This document shows, piece by piece, positions 46,948 through 58,695 of a DNA stretch of 64,000 bases (the first letter of the stretch is position 1; each line of letters opens with the position of its first letter). The translations under genes were made by a program, and so were the position numbers. Below the pieces are notes generated by a model. That model was not told the DNA's origin. It saw only the letters and a list, made by a program, of their open reading frames with translations, and made no database searches. This stretch comes from Lutjanus erythropterus (lineage: Eukaryota > Chordata > Actinopteri > Lutjaniformes > Lutjanidae): assembly GCA_020091685.1 (NCBI GenBank), contig CM034597.1:34252801-34316800 (forward strand), read 5' to 3'.

Positions 46948-47690
46948 ATGTTTAAACTTGTGCACAAAGTGTCAACCAAAGAAAAATCAAAAGTCCAAAT
47001 GCTTCAGGCAGACCTCAGTCACCACAGCCTCTATGACTGGATGCCCCAAAACTTTCTGAAAACTGAGGTGGTTCTCTTTGATCCTCCTGAATCAACCAGC
47101 AATCTGTATGGAAAGCTTGGCCAACTGTCATCTCTTGTGAAAGTCTTTGTAAAAAACCTTGGGGTGATTTCTGAATCAAGTTTGACAAGCACATACATTT
47201 CGTGATGAGTGGCAACTTTTTCCAACCAATTCCAAGATGCTCTAAAAGTATTCCAGGTGTTTATTACCACTCGCCTTGACTAGGGCCGGGCCTTTTAATC
47301 CCTTATACCCCACCAAGATCACTCAGGTCCTATGACCTGTCACTTTTGGTCATCCCCTGGGCTCAGCAGAAGCTCAGAGGTGACCGCACCTCCTCAGTTG
47401 CCAGCCCCAGTCTAGTGGCACAAAGATATTATAGTATACCAGGGTATTAAGAAATCCCGATGGCATGATCGTCAGAAATACAAACGGAGATGCTGTACTG
47501 AGGTGATGTAGGTTAGTCTCTGCTGGTGGACAAGGCAGAAACATGGCGTAGAGGGGATAAAGTTACAGAACTATCTAATAAAAAAGAAAAAGAAAAATGC
47601 CTCTGCCCCTGTGTGAAAGTATTTTGGATCGGCTCATGTTGTTTTAAATGCGTTACAGAAATAAATTTGAGTTGAGTTAAATTGAATTGC
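46948..47690 (+). mobile_element. L2/CR1-like LINE, 5'-truncated, abutting exon 4
   Basis: The plus strand encodes decayed reverse-transcriptase C-terminal text. WMPQNFLKTEVVLFDPPEST and VKNLGVISESSL lie at about 47038-47190, then VFQVFITTRLD and YTPPRSLRS with QQKLRGDR in shifted frames to about 47415. The 3' tail ends in AATTTGAGTTGAGTTAAATT, the short-repeat terminus typical of this class in fish. The end lies about 20 bp before the syde2 exon 4 acceptor. Stops and frameshifts make it inactive. Confidence 0.8.
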
Positions 47691-47710
47691 CCTTTTTCTT
47701 TCCTCTGCAG

Positions 47711-48846
47711 ATGGTCCTGACCTGCCTAATGCCGTCAGCTCCCCTCCCTCCAGCCCAAACCCGGCCAAGAAGAGCAGCTCCATCAACTGGTCCTTCCCAG
47801 ACAAGATCAAGTCCCCGCGCACCGTGAGGAAGATCTCCATGAAGATGAAGAAGCTTCCGGAACTCAGCCGGAAACTCAGCGTCAAGGGGACCCCGAGCAG
47901 CAGTAACAGCAACAACGGAGGCGGCCAGCTGGAGCCCAGAGCCAACTCTCCCCGAAACAACGGGAGCGGGTCGGAGGCCGTCCCCCAGTCCTCTGGTCCT
48001 CCCAGGTTAGCTGCCCCTGGAGGTGGACAGGCCAGTCGCAACGTGATCTCACGCTACCACCTGGACAGCAGCGTGTCCACGCAGCACAGCTTCAGCAAGA
48101 AGAAAAGTAATGGCAGCTCAAAGTCCGCCAGTAAAGGAGGCTACCTCAGTGACGGGGACTCACCTGAGCTGGTGGCGAAGTCTGGGAAGCACGGCTCTGC
48201 GGAGGCAAAGGCAGGAAAAGGCAAGGAGACGGAAGGAGGAGGCGGAAGCTCCAGGCTCAACGGCACGGAGCTGGACATTGATGCTTTCCGCCATTACAGC
48301 TTCACAGAGCAGCCGAAGTGCAGCCAGTACATCTCTGGATTGATGAGTCTGCACTTTTACGGCGCCGAGGACCTCAAACCTCCACGTATTGACTCTCGAG
48401 ACGTCTACTGCGCCATCCAAGTGGACTCCGTTAATAAAGCACGAACGGCTCTCCTCACGTGTCGAACTACCTTCTTGGATATGGACCACACCTTCAACAT
48501 CGAGCTGGAGAACGCCCAGCACCTGAAGCTGGTGGTGTTCAGCTGGGAGCCCACGCCGAGACGCAACCGCGTCTGCTGCCACGGCACGGTGGTTCTGCCG
48601 GCTCTCTTTCGGGTGACGCGTAGCCACCAGCTGGCGGTGAAGCTGGAGCCACGAGGGCTGATCTACGTCAAGCTGAGCCTGATGGAGCAGTGGCAGAACA
48701 CGCTGGACGGCGGGCCGGACGGAGACAGGGAGCCGCAGGTGTTTGGTGTGGAGGCGTGGCGGGTGGTGGAGAGGGAGAACACGGGACTGATGGTGCCGCT
48801 GCTCATAAGCAAGTGCATCAATGAGATTGAAAAGAGAGGCTGCCAG
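47711..48846 (+). CDS. syde2: syde2 exon 4 (basic motif, C2 domain, start of RhoGAP)
   Basis: Large internal exon of 1,136 nt, residues 885-1263. Acceptor TTTCCTCTGCAG precedes it (G+AT makes Asp 885) and donor CAG|GTGAGT follows in phase 0. In order it encodes a basic segment [18 protein letters not shown] (from 923), ISRYHLDSS (997-1005), [11 protein letters not shown] (1027-1037), a C2 domain (about 1090-1212, from [12 protein letters not shown] to [12 protein letters not shown]), and the beginning of the RhoGAP domain (FGVEAW from 1229 to RGCQ 1263). C2 domains of this family are thought to serve membrane or protein contacts; I cannot judge calcium binding from the sequence. Reading past the donor gives a stop at 48931-48933 with an unrelated tail. 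A LINE 3' tail lies directly upstream of the acceptor. Confidence 0.95.
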
Positions 48847-49089
48847 GTGAGTCTGTGTTTGACTTTGGGGAAAAAAGTTACAGAGAGCAGCTTTTATTCA
48901 CATTATGTATTAATCTGTCCGTTCTATTTCTGATTAATCGATTAGTTATTGTAGACTCTAAACTGTTAAAATCATGACATTCACTCCCAGGTCGAATGAC
49001 TCACAGATATTTATCGGCTTTGTTCTTTGTTTCATTTCATTTGCATTTTTAAAGCTTTTTTGTATGAAAAATGATTGGAACAATTTAAC

Positions 49090-49425
49090 GCTGCAACTAA
49101 GTCTTATTTTTATAGTCGATGAATCTGTCAATTATTTTCTTGATTAAGCATTCGCTGTTTGGTCCATAACATGTCAGAAAGTGGTGAAAAATGTTGTTTG
49201 TCAGTGTTTCGAAAAACGAAATGACGTCGTCAAATGTCTTGTTTTGCCCAAAACCCACAGATATTCAGTTTACTGTCCTAAAGGAGTAAAGAAATCAGAA
49301 AATCTTCACATTTAAGAAGCTGGAGACTTTCAGAGAATTTTGACCTTTTCTATCAAAATCAAAATAGGTGGTGAGCAATTTAAAAAATTGATTTATAACT
49401 GATTAATCATTGTGGCTTTAGAACA
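49090..49425. mobile_element. GCTGCAAC-type hAT-like MITE
   Basis: TAACGCTGCAACTAAGTC opens it; TTGGTCCATAACATGTCAGA, AATGACGTCGTCAAATGTCT and ACCCACAGATATTCAGTTTA follow. The right end (TGATTAATCATTGTGGCTTT) is decayed. Confidence 0.7.
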
Positions 49426-49457
49426 ATTAATTAATTTTAAGAATAGTTGCTGCTTAT

Positions 49458-49742
49458 AGAACTGCAATTTGTAAATGAATAGATTAGTCAATTGAAAGGA
49501 AATTAGTTCCCAGCCTTTCTGAAAATTGATTCATCGTTTCAGTCATTTTTAAATCAGAAATGTCAAAGATTTGCTGGTTCCACCTTCTTAAATGTGGGTG
49601 TGGGTTTTCGACTGTTGGTTTGATAAAAGAAGTGATTTGAAGACGTCACTTCGCGCTCTGGGAAATAGTAATGAGCAGTTTTTTTGGACATTTAATTGAC
49701 AGATTAATCGATAATGAAAATAATAGATAGTTGTTGCCCTAG
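49458..49742. repeat. GCTGCAAC-type MITE, diverged copy
   Basis: TAGAACTGCAATTTG at the left and GATAGTTGTTGCCCTA at the right are the worn termini; GACAGATTAATCGATAATGA lies inside. It directly follows the previous copy. Confidence 0.6.
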
Positions 49743-50309
49743 CTGATAAATTTAATAATCATTTTAGGTCTACATTATATTGTTTGGGGACACATACACA
49801 CACCACATGAGGATGGAAGATCTTGTTCTGTCAGTTGAAAATAGATAGGAATTCAATCGAAGAGGAGGCTGGTAGGTTACAAAACAAATCATTATATAAT
49901 TTTATATAATGCTTTTTTGTATGAGAGTGAGAGAAAAGGGAGAGAAAATAATCCCACCTTCCTTTTGGCTCAGTGTGCTGTATGACGAGTGCTCGCCCTG
50001 CAGCCAGTTATAACACTGGATGACTGGCGTGAGCAGAATGGATAGAAGAGATGTAGCGCTCTTCATGATGTCTCTGAGCCTTCCTGAGGCGAACGGCTCT
50101 TTTATTCACAGAGGAGAAAGACTTCAGAGCTAAGAGACTGACGTGGTGGCGGCGGCAGCGGCGGTGATGGTGGAGTGGAGTGTTTCCCTGGATCATGTGA
50201 TCATCTCTTGTTTTGCACCCCTCCTCCTCCTCCCCCTCCTCCTCCACGTTTCATGTGCTCTTTGAAGCCCAGAGAGGAGAGAGAGAGAGAAGAGAGGCGG
50301 CGGAGTTTC

Positions 50310-50500
50310 TCCTAATTAGAGTTGAGACAGCGGCAGGCAGTAAAAGTGTCTGGCCACTGCTCCTGACTGATCACTCTAGGGGGGCATGCCAGGGGCAGCG
50401 GGTGCCTGGGGCCAACAGGCAAACATTAGGGCCTCTCCAAGGAGCCCGTCTGTCAAAGCAGACCCTGCCCTCGGCCACTTGTGCAGTATGCCGGGTTTGC
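50310..50500. other. repeat-poor GC-balanced island in intron 4
   Basis: Compact sequence including CTCCTAATTAGAGTTGAGAC, CTGATCACTCTAGG and CCAAGGAGCCCGTCTGTCAA without simple repeats. The composition is unlike the surrounding intron, so it is a candidate conserved enhancer. No coding frame is supported. Confidence 0.3.
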
Positions 50501-50625
50501 AGTAGAGCTTTTTGTTGAATTTGTCTGATTTCAAAGGGATTCGTACAAAGTCTTGAAAGTTTGGAAAAAGCTTAATTTTAACCGTTATATTATCAGGTTT
50601 AGAAATACGCTTGAAGTTGAAAGTA

Positions 50626-50805
50626 GGCGCCCCTGTGGCTCAGTTAATGGAGCATGCACCCCGTGTCCTGGGGCTATCAGTCCTCTGCAGCGGCCGCTGG
50701 TTCGACTCCTGACTGTGGCCTATTCTCTACATGTCATCTCCTCTCTCTCTACCCCCTTTCCTTTCATATCTTCAGCTGTCACCTATTTGCTATTCATAGC
50801 TGGAC
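50626..50805 (+). mobile_element. tRNA-derived SINE
   Basis: A tRNA-like head has an A-box-like TGGCTCAGTTAATGGAGC and a B-box GGTTCGACTCC about 45 bp later. It is followed by an unrelated pyrimidine-rich body (CTCTCTCTCTACCCCCTTTC). I recall this combination from fish SINEs. The clover-leaf is disrupted, so it is not a functional tRNA gene. Confidence 0.75.
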
Positions 50806-53800
50806 TGTAAAACTCAGTTTAATTATTTATAGTAAGTAGTGAAAGCTTTAAATTTGTTTAGAGGTCCTACTAACTTAAATCAAGCCAAGTTCTCATGTCT
50901 TCGTTGATCATAAAGGCAGATAGCTCTGAACTTAGCGACAACTTCGGCTCAGGCTCACTTGAGGTGGACAGACCTTTAAGCTGCCAGCTATTCTTATTTA
51001 AAGGAGAATAAATCGATATCTAATAATATCTAGTCTAATATCTAGATCTAATAAATCATAAAATGACCACAATATGTCATCAGGAAACAAGTTGAAATAC
51101 TCACTTCTCTGGCAATGACGCTACAGCCGTGGTTATTCCAGGTGTTATTCCACCTGTTATTGTTTGCCCATTTCACATTAATTAGTTCAAATGAATGCCG
51201 AATGTCTGCCGAATCACTAAGTGTCTGTTTAGGAGTCGTAAGAAACCGTTAAGAATTACGTAGAAGGTGTAAATGTTTTTAATTCTTAAATTGAGCAATA
51301 TGTTAATGGAGTTTGGCAGGCAATGAGACAGGGAGTCACTTAACTCCAACTCCAGAGTGTGTATTTTCAGAGCAGTGGACTTTTTTTCAGGATAACAGGC
51401 TTAACTTTACATTGACAGACAACTGACAGGTATAAACAGCTGATCGACTTACAGTGTAGGACTCGCCCTCACTTGTTATTGTCAGTTTATAATGTTACAG
51501 GCGTCCTGCGCGGCTGCAGTGTTTCTGCAGCCTGCCCGAGCTTCTCCGAGCCTTGGGGAGGTCTGTGGCTCCAACTTGCTATTTCTACTGCAGTACTCTT
51601 TTTTTTGCACAGAATTGCTCATTTATACTGCCGCCCCCTCAGAGTTTTGCTCAGCTGAGAACGTAGCACTGTAATGTGTGGTGTGTCTACAGTTCAGGCT
51701 AAGTTTTTTGCTCAGCACCACTTTGCTACAGCTCTCACTTCACGAATAGTTCTTATTTAGTCTGTTAGCTCAGATTTCTTCACTCTGCTCTGTCTGGCCG
51801 TACTGTGATTCTTATCTGCTTCTGTCTCTCCTTGTCTGCCTGTGTTTCTCCTACTGTCTTTGTTTTTGACGATGCTTGTCTCCTGTCCCTCACAATGTTT
51901 CTTTAAACACTCTCTCCCCCCCGTTTTACTGCCGTCTTTCATTACAGAGATGCAGAGTAGACTTTGCACAGGGTATCAGTCTGAGATCAAGTGTGAGGGC
52001 TCCCCCAGGTTGCAGGCAGACAGGGGTTAGGATGAGGTTGACACTGGATCCTGGAGGAATTTTTCAGGTTATGTCACTAAAGCACGCACAGCCAGACGTG
52101 CAGCGGTGTGCCTTTACAAATGATTATCTGGATCTTTGATGGAGACCCATTTTCAGAGTCAGAGAGAAATTAGTGTCCTGAGGGCTTCTGCGAGCTTTTA
52201 AGACTCTGGATGATTGTGTGTTTTGAAAAGACTGCACACAATGTCTGTGTCAGAGCCTGCGGTAAATGTATGTGAGCACTCAGCACCCATTTAAAAAAAA
52301 AAAAAAGAATCTACCCTAGAAACCTACATATTTCCACACATGACAGTAAAAGATGCACACAGATGTTGTGACCTGTTATGAATCGCCATATGGAAGCGCA
52401 GCAGACTTCTTAGTATTGCGTTGTTGAAGTTTTGACTTGACACAGTTGTGTATGACGCCATATTAGGGCCATTGTAGGTTAAAAACAATTACAGAAGCTG
52501 GTGGATGTGGATAATAATCAGAGAAAAAAGTATTTTTTGAGGTAATAAAGCCATGAATTTGCAAGAGAAAACTAATTTTGGACATTTTATGAGAGCAAAA
52601 TCACAAATGTACAGCAAAAAAACTAAGAATATTCTCTAAGGATTGTGGTAGAAAGTGGTAAATTCATGAGAAAGACGTGCGTATTGTCTGAGAATATGAA
52701 GTCAGAATTTGCGAGAACAGAAAAAAGAAAGAAAAGAAAGAAATCTTGGAAAATAGTGGGGTTTTTCTGTTAAGGAACCACATCACTTCAGCGCGTAAGG
52801 TTATATCAGCCTCATCACGCCTCAGACGCTGCTGCTTATCATGTGTTATGCCTGCACTGGAGACCTAGTCAAATTATATCTTGTAGTCATGATGCATAAT
52901 CACCCCATCAAGCTATGCTATACCCAAAACAACACACTGATTTGGATGAGGTGACAGCTTTTGTGCATCAGGAGCTACAACACAACGGACAGATGTGCGG
53001 ATATCACTGGTTACAACTATGGGCTATTTGTGACTTTATTCTCAGAGATATTTTGCAAATATCTATGTTTATAATCTCAGACAATATTGAAGTATTTTTC
53101 ATAAATTTACCACTTTAATCTCAAAGAATATCCAAGTTTTTTACTTGTAAATTTATTACTTTAATTCTGTTTTTTTTCTTGGCGTTTCCTTTTTCTTTCC
53201 AGTGGCCCTCGTACACTATCATAGACGTGACTTCCAGACTAAAGTCCTTTTCAGACATTGAATCAGTAACATTGGCTTCATATGCGTGTTAAAGGAATTG
53301 CTTTTTATCTTTCAAACATACTGTAAGTCTCTGTTACATAAATGTTTTGTAATGGCTCTGTAAAACATGACAGAACTGTTAGAAGCAGAGCTCCAGTTAT
53401 ATTTGTCCTGTGGGATCTGGCACACAAGAGCGAGACTGGTGCTGCGGCTGGAAAACAGCTGTAAATTTAAGATTTCTTGAAGGTTTTTTTCTGTTTTCTC
53501 ACTCAAGTGATGGATAGTAAATTATTAATCGGTTATCTTGCAGTTGAAGATTTAATGACCACAAGACTCTGCTGCTCAATAGTGGATCCCTTAATAATTC
53601 TTAATTCTCATGAATTAAATCATGAATTATAAAACTATGCTTCTTTTTTAATAATGCAGTTGAACAGAGCTAAAACACTGTTAAAAATCAGAAGATGTTA
53701 AGTTGTGACCCCTCTTTTTCTACCTGCTTACATGCTGTATGTAGAGATGTTTGGTGCATGTTCATATTGTCAGCAGTTTTCATGAAGATATCCAGTAAAT

Positions 53801-53979
53801 GATGATGGTAAATGTAGACAGCCGAAGAGCTAAGCCAAGTAGTGCTCTCTCCAAACGAACCAAACTCCATTGGCAAAATCAATCACTTTACCTCACAGAA
53901 CACAAGTTGTTGGTTTACTACAATGTGCTGCTTCTGCTCTATGTGTTAGTTTGTCTGTGTTTTTGTGTAACTTCTGTGT

Positions 53980-54380
53980 TTTAAAAGGATAGTTCAGATT
54001 CATCGAAGTCACACAATAACACAAACACACTAAAAGATCAAGGTAACAGTAGACCAGCAAATCCTGTGTTTTGCATGGTAAAATGACTAACTTTGTCAAT
54101 GGAGTTTGGTTGGTCTAGAGAGAGCAATATTTTATATTATAATATATTAATTATAATGAATATTTTCCCCCGTACTTCATCGTCAGACACCGTTTTCTGA
54201 CAGAAAACTGCAGTTATATAGTATAAGCCAAATAATGCTTCTCCAAACCAGCCAGACTCCATAGGCAAAATCAGTAATTTTACCTCACAGAATACAAAGT
54301 TGCTGGTTTTCCATTAGCTCAATTGATAAGCTTATTTTTGTTATTGTGTGATTTTGGTGAATCTGAACTGTCCTTGTAAA
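53980..54380. repeat. AACTATCC-type element, copy 1 of a tandem pair
   Basis: Starts TTAAAAGGATAGTTCAGATT and ends GAATCTGAACTGTCCTTGTA, inverted relative to the start. The interior CAGTAGACCAGCAAATCCTG and GGAGTTTGGTTGGTC is shared with the next copy and with 26.5 kb. Confidence 0.6.
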
Positions 54381-54770
54381 ACACTGAAGTCACACAATAA
54401 CACAAAATATACTAAGTGACCGAAGTAGAAATAGGCCAGCAACTCCTGTGTTCTGCAGGGTAAAATTACTGATTTTGCCTGTGGAGTTTGGTTGGCTTGG
54501 AGAAAGCAATATTTGACTTATATAACAGTAGTCTACAGTTGGAAAGGCTGTGAAAATATTCTAAATACATCACACATTTAAACTGATATTGATTATTATA
54601 AAATATTTTTTTCTACTGACCCTGTCCACAGCAGTACATTCCTTAGTTTCCATGCCAGTGTTTGTCTGTTTCCCAAAACTGGGGGGTGTTGACCAACTAC
54701 TGTAAGTAATACACAGACTATGGATCATACAACCCCACTTAAAATAATCCGAACTATCCCTTTAATGCGG
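54381..54770. repeat. AACTATCC-type element, copy 2 of a tandem pair
   Basis: Begins AAACACTGAAGTCACACAAT immediately after copy 1 and ends CCGAACTATCCCTTTAA. GACCCTGTCCACAGCAG and AAAACTGGGGGGTG match the 26.8 kb copy. Confidence 0.6.
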
Positions 54771-56869
54771 TCAAATGCACTTTTCCTTTGATGTTTCCAT
54801 TAAGTCTTTAAGCTAATCCCAGACTTTAAAAAAAAAGACTGATCCCATCACTGGTTCTAGAGTCACTGAGCTTCCACATTCCTGTCGAGGGAACTCGTTT
54901 GGTTTCGTGGTCATTGTGTCAGACTCATTCTGCATATGAGTCTCGGCTGGTGCTGCCTGTTGTGTTGCCCAGCAGCCACAGGGCAGAAGTGCAAGCCCTC
55001 TTTTTGCTAACAGCTGTTCCCCGCCTGCGCCGGGCTCTCCCCCACCAAAGAGAGACTCTTTTTTTTTTTTTTTTTCTGAATGGACTTGTTGTTCATTGTG
55101 CCCAGTGACTTCTGTTTACTCTCACACAAAGCCAAATCCCTGCCTAATCTGTCCTGCTCTCTCCCTCTCGTGTGAGGTTTAGAAAACACTGCTCGACTCG
55201 ACTCGACGAGGAGGAGGAGAGCTCGCAAATAGTTGGTCTGGTGGGGAGACATTATAGCGCTCCTACGCTGGAGCCCGGAAAGGCCAGCCGTGTGTGTGTA
55301 CAAATGTGTGTATTTGTGTTTGTGTGGAAGCGGACCCGACCCGCCATTCACAGCCCACTGACTTAACACGTTACCGGGGCAACCACACCAGTTGGTCTGC
55401 TATGCCACATACCAGACAGACACATGTAGGAGAAATTATGGTATGTCTGTAGCCAGGGCCTAATCCCGACATAACAAGGAGACCACTGGTGCCAAGTTTC
55501 AACTATCAGATGTCAACATCCCGAGGAAATTGTTAAGAGTTGCTTTAGGTCACACGCTGGAGGATTAGGTAAAGAAACATTAAAGGTTTATTACGCAGTG
55601 CTTTCATTTTTAATGCTGAGCTGTCAGCTGGGTTTTTAGAGGAGCTCGGTGTTTCTACGTTCAGTCGTAAGGATCTGACGTTTTTATCACACCTCTGAGT
55701 GCGGTTTGCCAAAACACAGAGGACATTTTCCTTCGTTCATTTTCAAATAAGCCGAGAAACGATGCTGACAGATGTTCTGAAAGTGATGCTGCTTTTTCAG
55801 AAAAGGTTTTCAGTGCGCAGCAGTGTTTTAAAGTCTGGCTATTCTCGACTTACACAATGTATTGTGATGTATATCTGTTTTACAGACCGCCGGCCACCTG
55901 GCTTCTGGTGTCAACGCTGCAATATACAGTGTATGGTCGTCCCTAGATTATTAAAATACTAAACTTTTTACAGTTTGATTTGTACATATTGCTAATATAT
56001 TACTGTTTGCTTTATAAACAGTGTGTATTAGTGTTTAATTTGTGTTTTTGATCATTTTGATAATCACATAGGTGTTTTTATATAGTGAGGTCAGTTTTGA
56101 GGAGGGCAGTCAGCTCCACAGAAGTTCTTTTTACATAGAAATCCAGAGGACTCGCCTTTAAGCCGGTTTTGTGTTTGTGTTTTGTCTCCCTCCTTCTCCC
56201 AGCTCAAAACAGTTGACAAAAATGTGGAATAACTTTGTAATTTAACACAAGCGGCAGCTAGCATGTTATGCTCGCTTTCACAATACTGTGCTCCTCCAAG
56301 CACCCAGTGTAGAAAAGAGCCATAACAACCTCGTATTAGCTTGCGGCTAGCTAAGGTTGCTAACGGTTATCTGTATATCAAAATGATCAAAAATGCTAAC
56401 AACACACGTTATACAAAGCAAACAGTAAACTATTAACAATATATGTACAAACTGAACTGTAAATAGTGAAGTATTTTAATAACTTGGGGACGACAAACCG
56501 CTCTGGTGACCATAGACGTACACTGCAGATTTGTCACCGGAGGCTAAGTTGTAGGTGGTTTGTAAAGCGGATATACGTCACTCTACGTTGTGCAATTTCT
56601 TTTAACAAAGAAGAAATAACCTAATCTTCCTCTTCCAATCAGAAAGTACAGTTCAGAACTAATACAAAAACACACAGCAGTTCTTTTTTCCTTCCAGCCT
56701 CACTTGACTTGTAGCTTATGGTGGCTAATGTTAGCTGATGTTAGCTAACATTTAGATAGACTTCAAATGGGGTTGTATTTACTGTGTTAATGAGATGAAA
56801 GACCCCTCTTGTGGTATTCACAACCTCCGAAGCAGAAATGTTAATAAAGCTCCAGTTAAAGTTCTTAGA

Positions 56870-56965
56870 AAGACTGAGACTCAGAATCGGAAAATCAAAA
56901 TCAGAATTGGCAGCTCAGACCTTTTAAAAAAATTGGAAATCGGAACCGGCCAAGAAGTATAGCAC
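56870..56965. repeat. fragment of the hAT-like family at 62543
   Basis: AGAATCGGAAAATCAAAATC, GCAGCTCAGACCTTTT and TCGGAACCGGCCAAGAA match the interior of that family. No termini are present. Confidence 0.55.
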
Positions 56966-57883
56966 TTATCATTATCTATTACTGTTAGTCTTGCATTAAA
57001 GTATATTAGTAAGTGAAGAAATAGTACAATATTTGTGTTACAAATGAAAAGTTAAAGCTTAAGCTTTTGCTGCTACAGATAATCTGGTATTACCATTAGC
57101 TTTATTTGGCTGTGAGCTAACGCTAGCAGCATTTTACCATACATTGAGTTATGCCGACTTTTGACAATGTGTTAGACCTGCACTGCATTTTAGCACGTCA
57201 CATAAACATCTCAGAGGTTTTATCACTTTTGTTCACCAAGATTTATGTACTCTGACCTTAAATGTTTAAAATGAACAAGCTATAACAAAGTATGTTCAGT
57301 CTGTCCCTGCTGAGAGGAGGCAGCTGGTTGTCGGTCAAGTCGAGTTTTATTTGTCTGGCCCAAGTTTGTGTCAGGGCTTTAAGATCTGTGAAATCCTTAA
57401 ACCCTTGTTTTGGATGGAAAAGCCCAGACAAAAATAAATGAAGAATCATCAAGTGGGGCAACAGAGGGGTTATCACTGTTAGACACAGACAAAAGTAGCA
57501 GATTTAAGATAAAGAGGAAAAAGGACAGCAGTAGTAAATACATAAAAACTAATATAAACAGGAAGTAGAATATTTCAGTTCATTCATTGAAATTTGGAGT
57601 TGCTGTGAGAAAAACTGTGACCTGGGGTTTATGTGTGAAAAGTTTTAAATTACAGTGTGAATTGCTAGTAAAATTAAATATAAAATAAATAAAACTTGTT
57701 CAAGTAAGCTGCCATTCAGCAGAGATAAATACAGACACGTGAGTTTTCTGTGACAGTGCTTTTGGCTTCTGTCCAGCACACTGCTTGAGCGCAGACGTAG
57801 AACGTGATCGATGGGGTTGTAAAAATGTCCGCCGCTCTGTCCAACGCTCTGCTTACTTGATCTACATGTGTGTGTTCCTCTAG

Positions 57884-58010
57884 GTGGTGGGTCTCTATCG
57901 TCTGTGCGGATCCGCAGCCGTGAAGAAGGAGCTGCGCGAGGCGTTTGAGAGAGACAGCTACGCCGTGGAGCTGTGTGAAAACACGTATCCCGACGTTAAC
58001 GTCATCACAG
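57884..58010 (+). CDS. syde2: syde2 exon 5 (RhoGAP arginine finger)
   Basis: Internal exon of 127 nt, residues 1264-1305 plus one base of codon 1306. Acceptor TGTTCCTCTAG precedes it and donor CAG|GTAAAC follows. It opens with [20 protein letters not shown], closely matching the same stretch of SYDE1/SYDE2. Arg 1269 in LYRLCGS aligns with the catalytic arginine finger that RhoGAP proteins insert into the GTPase active site. The exon ends at NVITG, after which the family continues with the segment carrying the second conserved basic residue (LLKxFLRELP type). I found no such exon in 58011-64000, so the gene is cut off by the window edge in phase 1. Confidence 0.94.
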
Positions 58011-58695
58011 GTAAACTGATCGCCGGTAACAGAGAACTTAAGACGCACACAAAGCACAGGGCCATGTACACACACTCTGTGTAATTAGGAATTGGTTAGA
58101 TGCCTTGTCCAAAGAGCGCTGGTGTCCCTCTCTGGTTTAGTGCCTTCTTACCTGCACTTCATTAGGATATTACAAAACACACAAAACACGAGGAACGCTC
58201 AGGTTTCTCATGAACAGCTGATCCCAGATAAAATTTAGGTGCTGCAACTGAAGATTATTTTCTAGATTGATCGTTAAATCCATCAAATGTCAGAGACTGC
58301 TGAAACGCCTGGCACGAGTTCCCAGAGCTCAAATTAAGGTCAGGGATAGTTCAGATGTTTTTGAAGTGGTGTTGTGGGAGGTGCTGGTATGCATAGTCAG
58401 TGTAGCAGTGATTCCCCAAAACTGGGTCGGGACCCACAGGTGGGTCACAGGAGATTTTATTTGGGTCCTCAAAAAAATACTACAGAGGTAAATCTGCAAA
58501 ATAAAGATTTATATTAGAAGTAAACCTTTTACAAAGCATTTAAAATGTGTCTGTTGTTTTGCTGAGAAAAAAACAGCCTGTTACTTCCACCTAAATGCAT
58601 TTATATTGTCTTATTGATAAAGAAGGCTAAAATGTCCCATGTTGTTTTCCTAATAAAAGAAAATAAAAAAATGAGATGGCCTGTTAAAGCAAAAG

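Larger units (their letters stand above)
33971..47710 (+). other. syde2: syde2 intron 3
   Basis: Phase-1 intron of 13.7 kb with GT-AG ends. It contains two GGTTCT/AGAACC arrays (42486-43337 and about 45346-45925), GCTGCAAC-type MITEs (40601-40855, a fragment at about 41.1-41.3 kb, and 44.1-44.46 kb), a probable repeat at 36.0-36.45 kb, (TG)n tracts at 37.33 and 43.94 kb, and a truncated LINE ending next to exon 4. Repeat-poor islands at about 35.04-35.30, 36.59-37.0 and 41.95-42.25 kb could be conserved regulatory DNA. Nothing gene-like was seen in 34.1-34.9, 37.4-39.9 or 45.95-46.9 kb. Confidence 0.85.
48847..57883 (+). other. syde2: syde2 intron 4
   Basis: Phase-0 intron of 9.0 kb with GT-AG ends, splitting the RhoGAP domain between RGCQ and VVGLYR. 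It begins with clustered GCTGCAAC-type MITEs (48.93-49.74 kb). It then holds a tRNA-derived SINE (50.63-50.8 kb), a double AACTATCC-type element (53.98-54.77 kb) and a fragment of a hAT-like repeat (56.87-56.97 kb). A compact repeat-poor stretch at about 50.31-50.50 kb is a candidate conserved element. No gene-like sequence was seen in 50.8-53.8 or 55.0-56.8 kb. Confidence 0.85.

Noticed and set aside
47634..48041. 135-codon minus-strand frame over exon 4
   Set aside because: Shadow of the GC-rich syde2 coding strand.
50626..50720. tRNA gene
   Set aside because: A- and B-box are present but arms do not pair properly and a SINE body follows.
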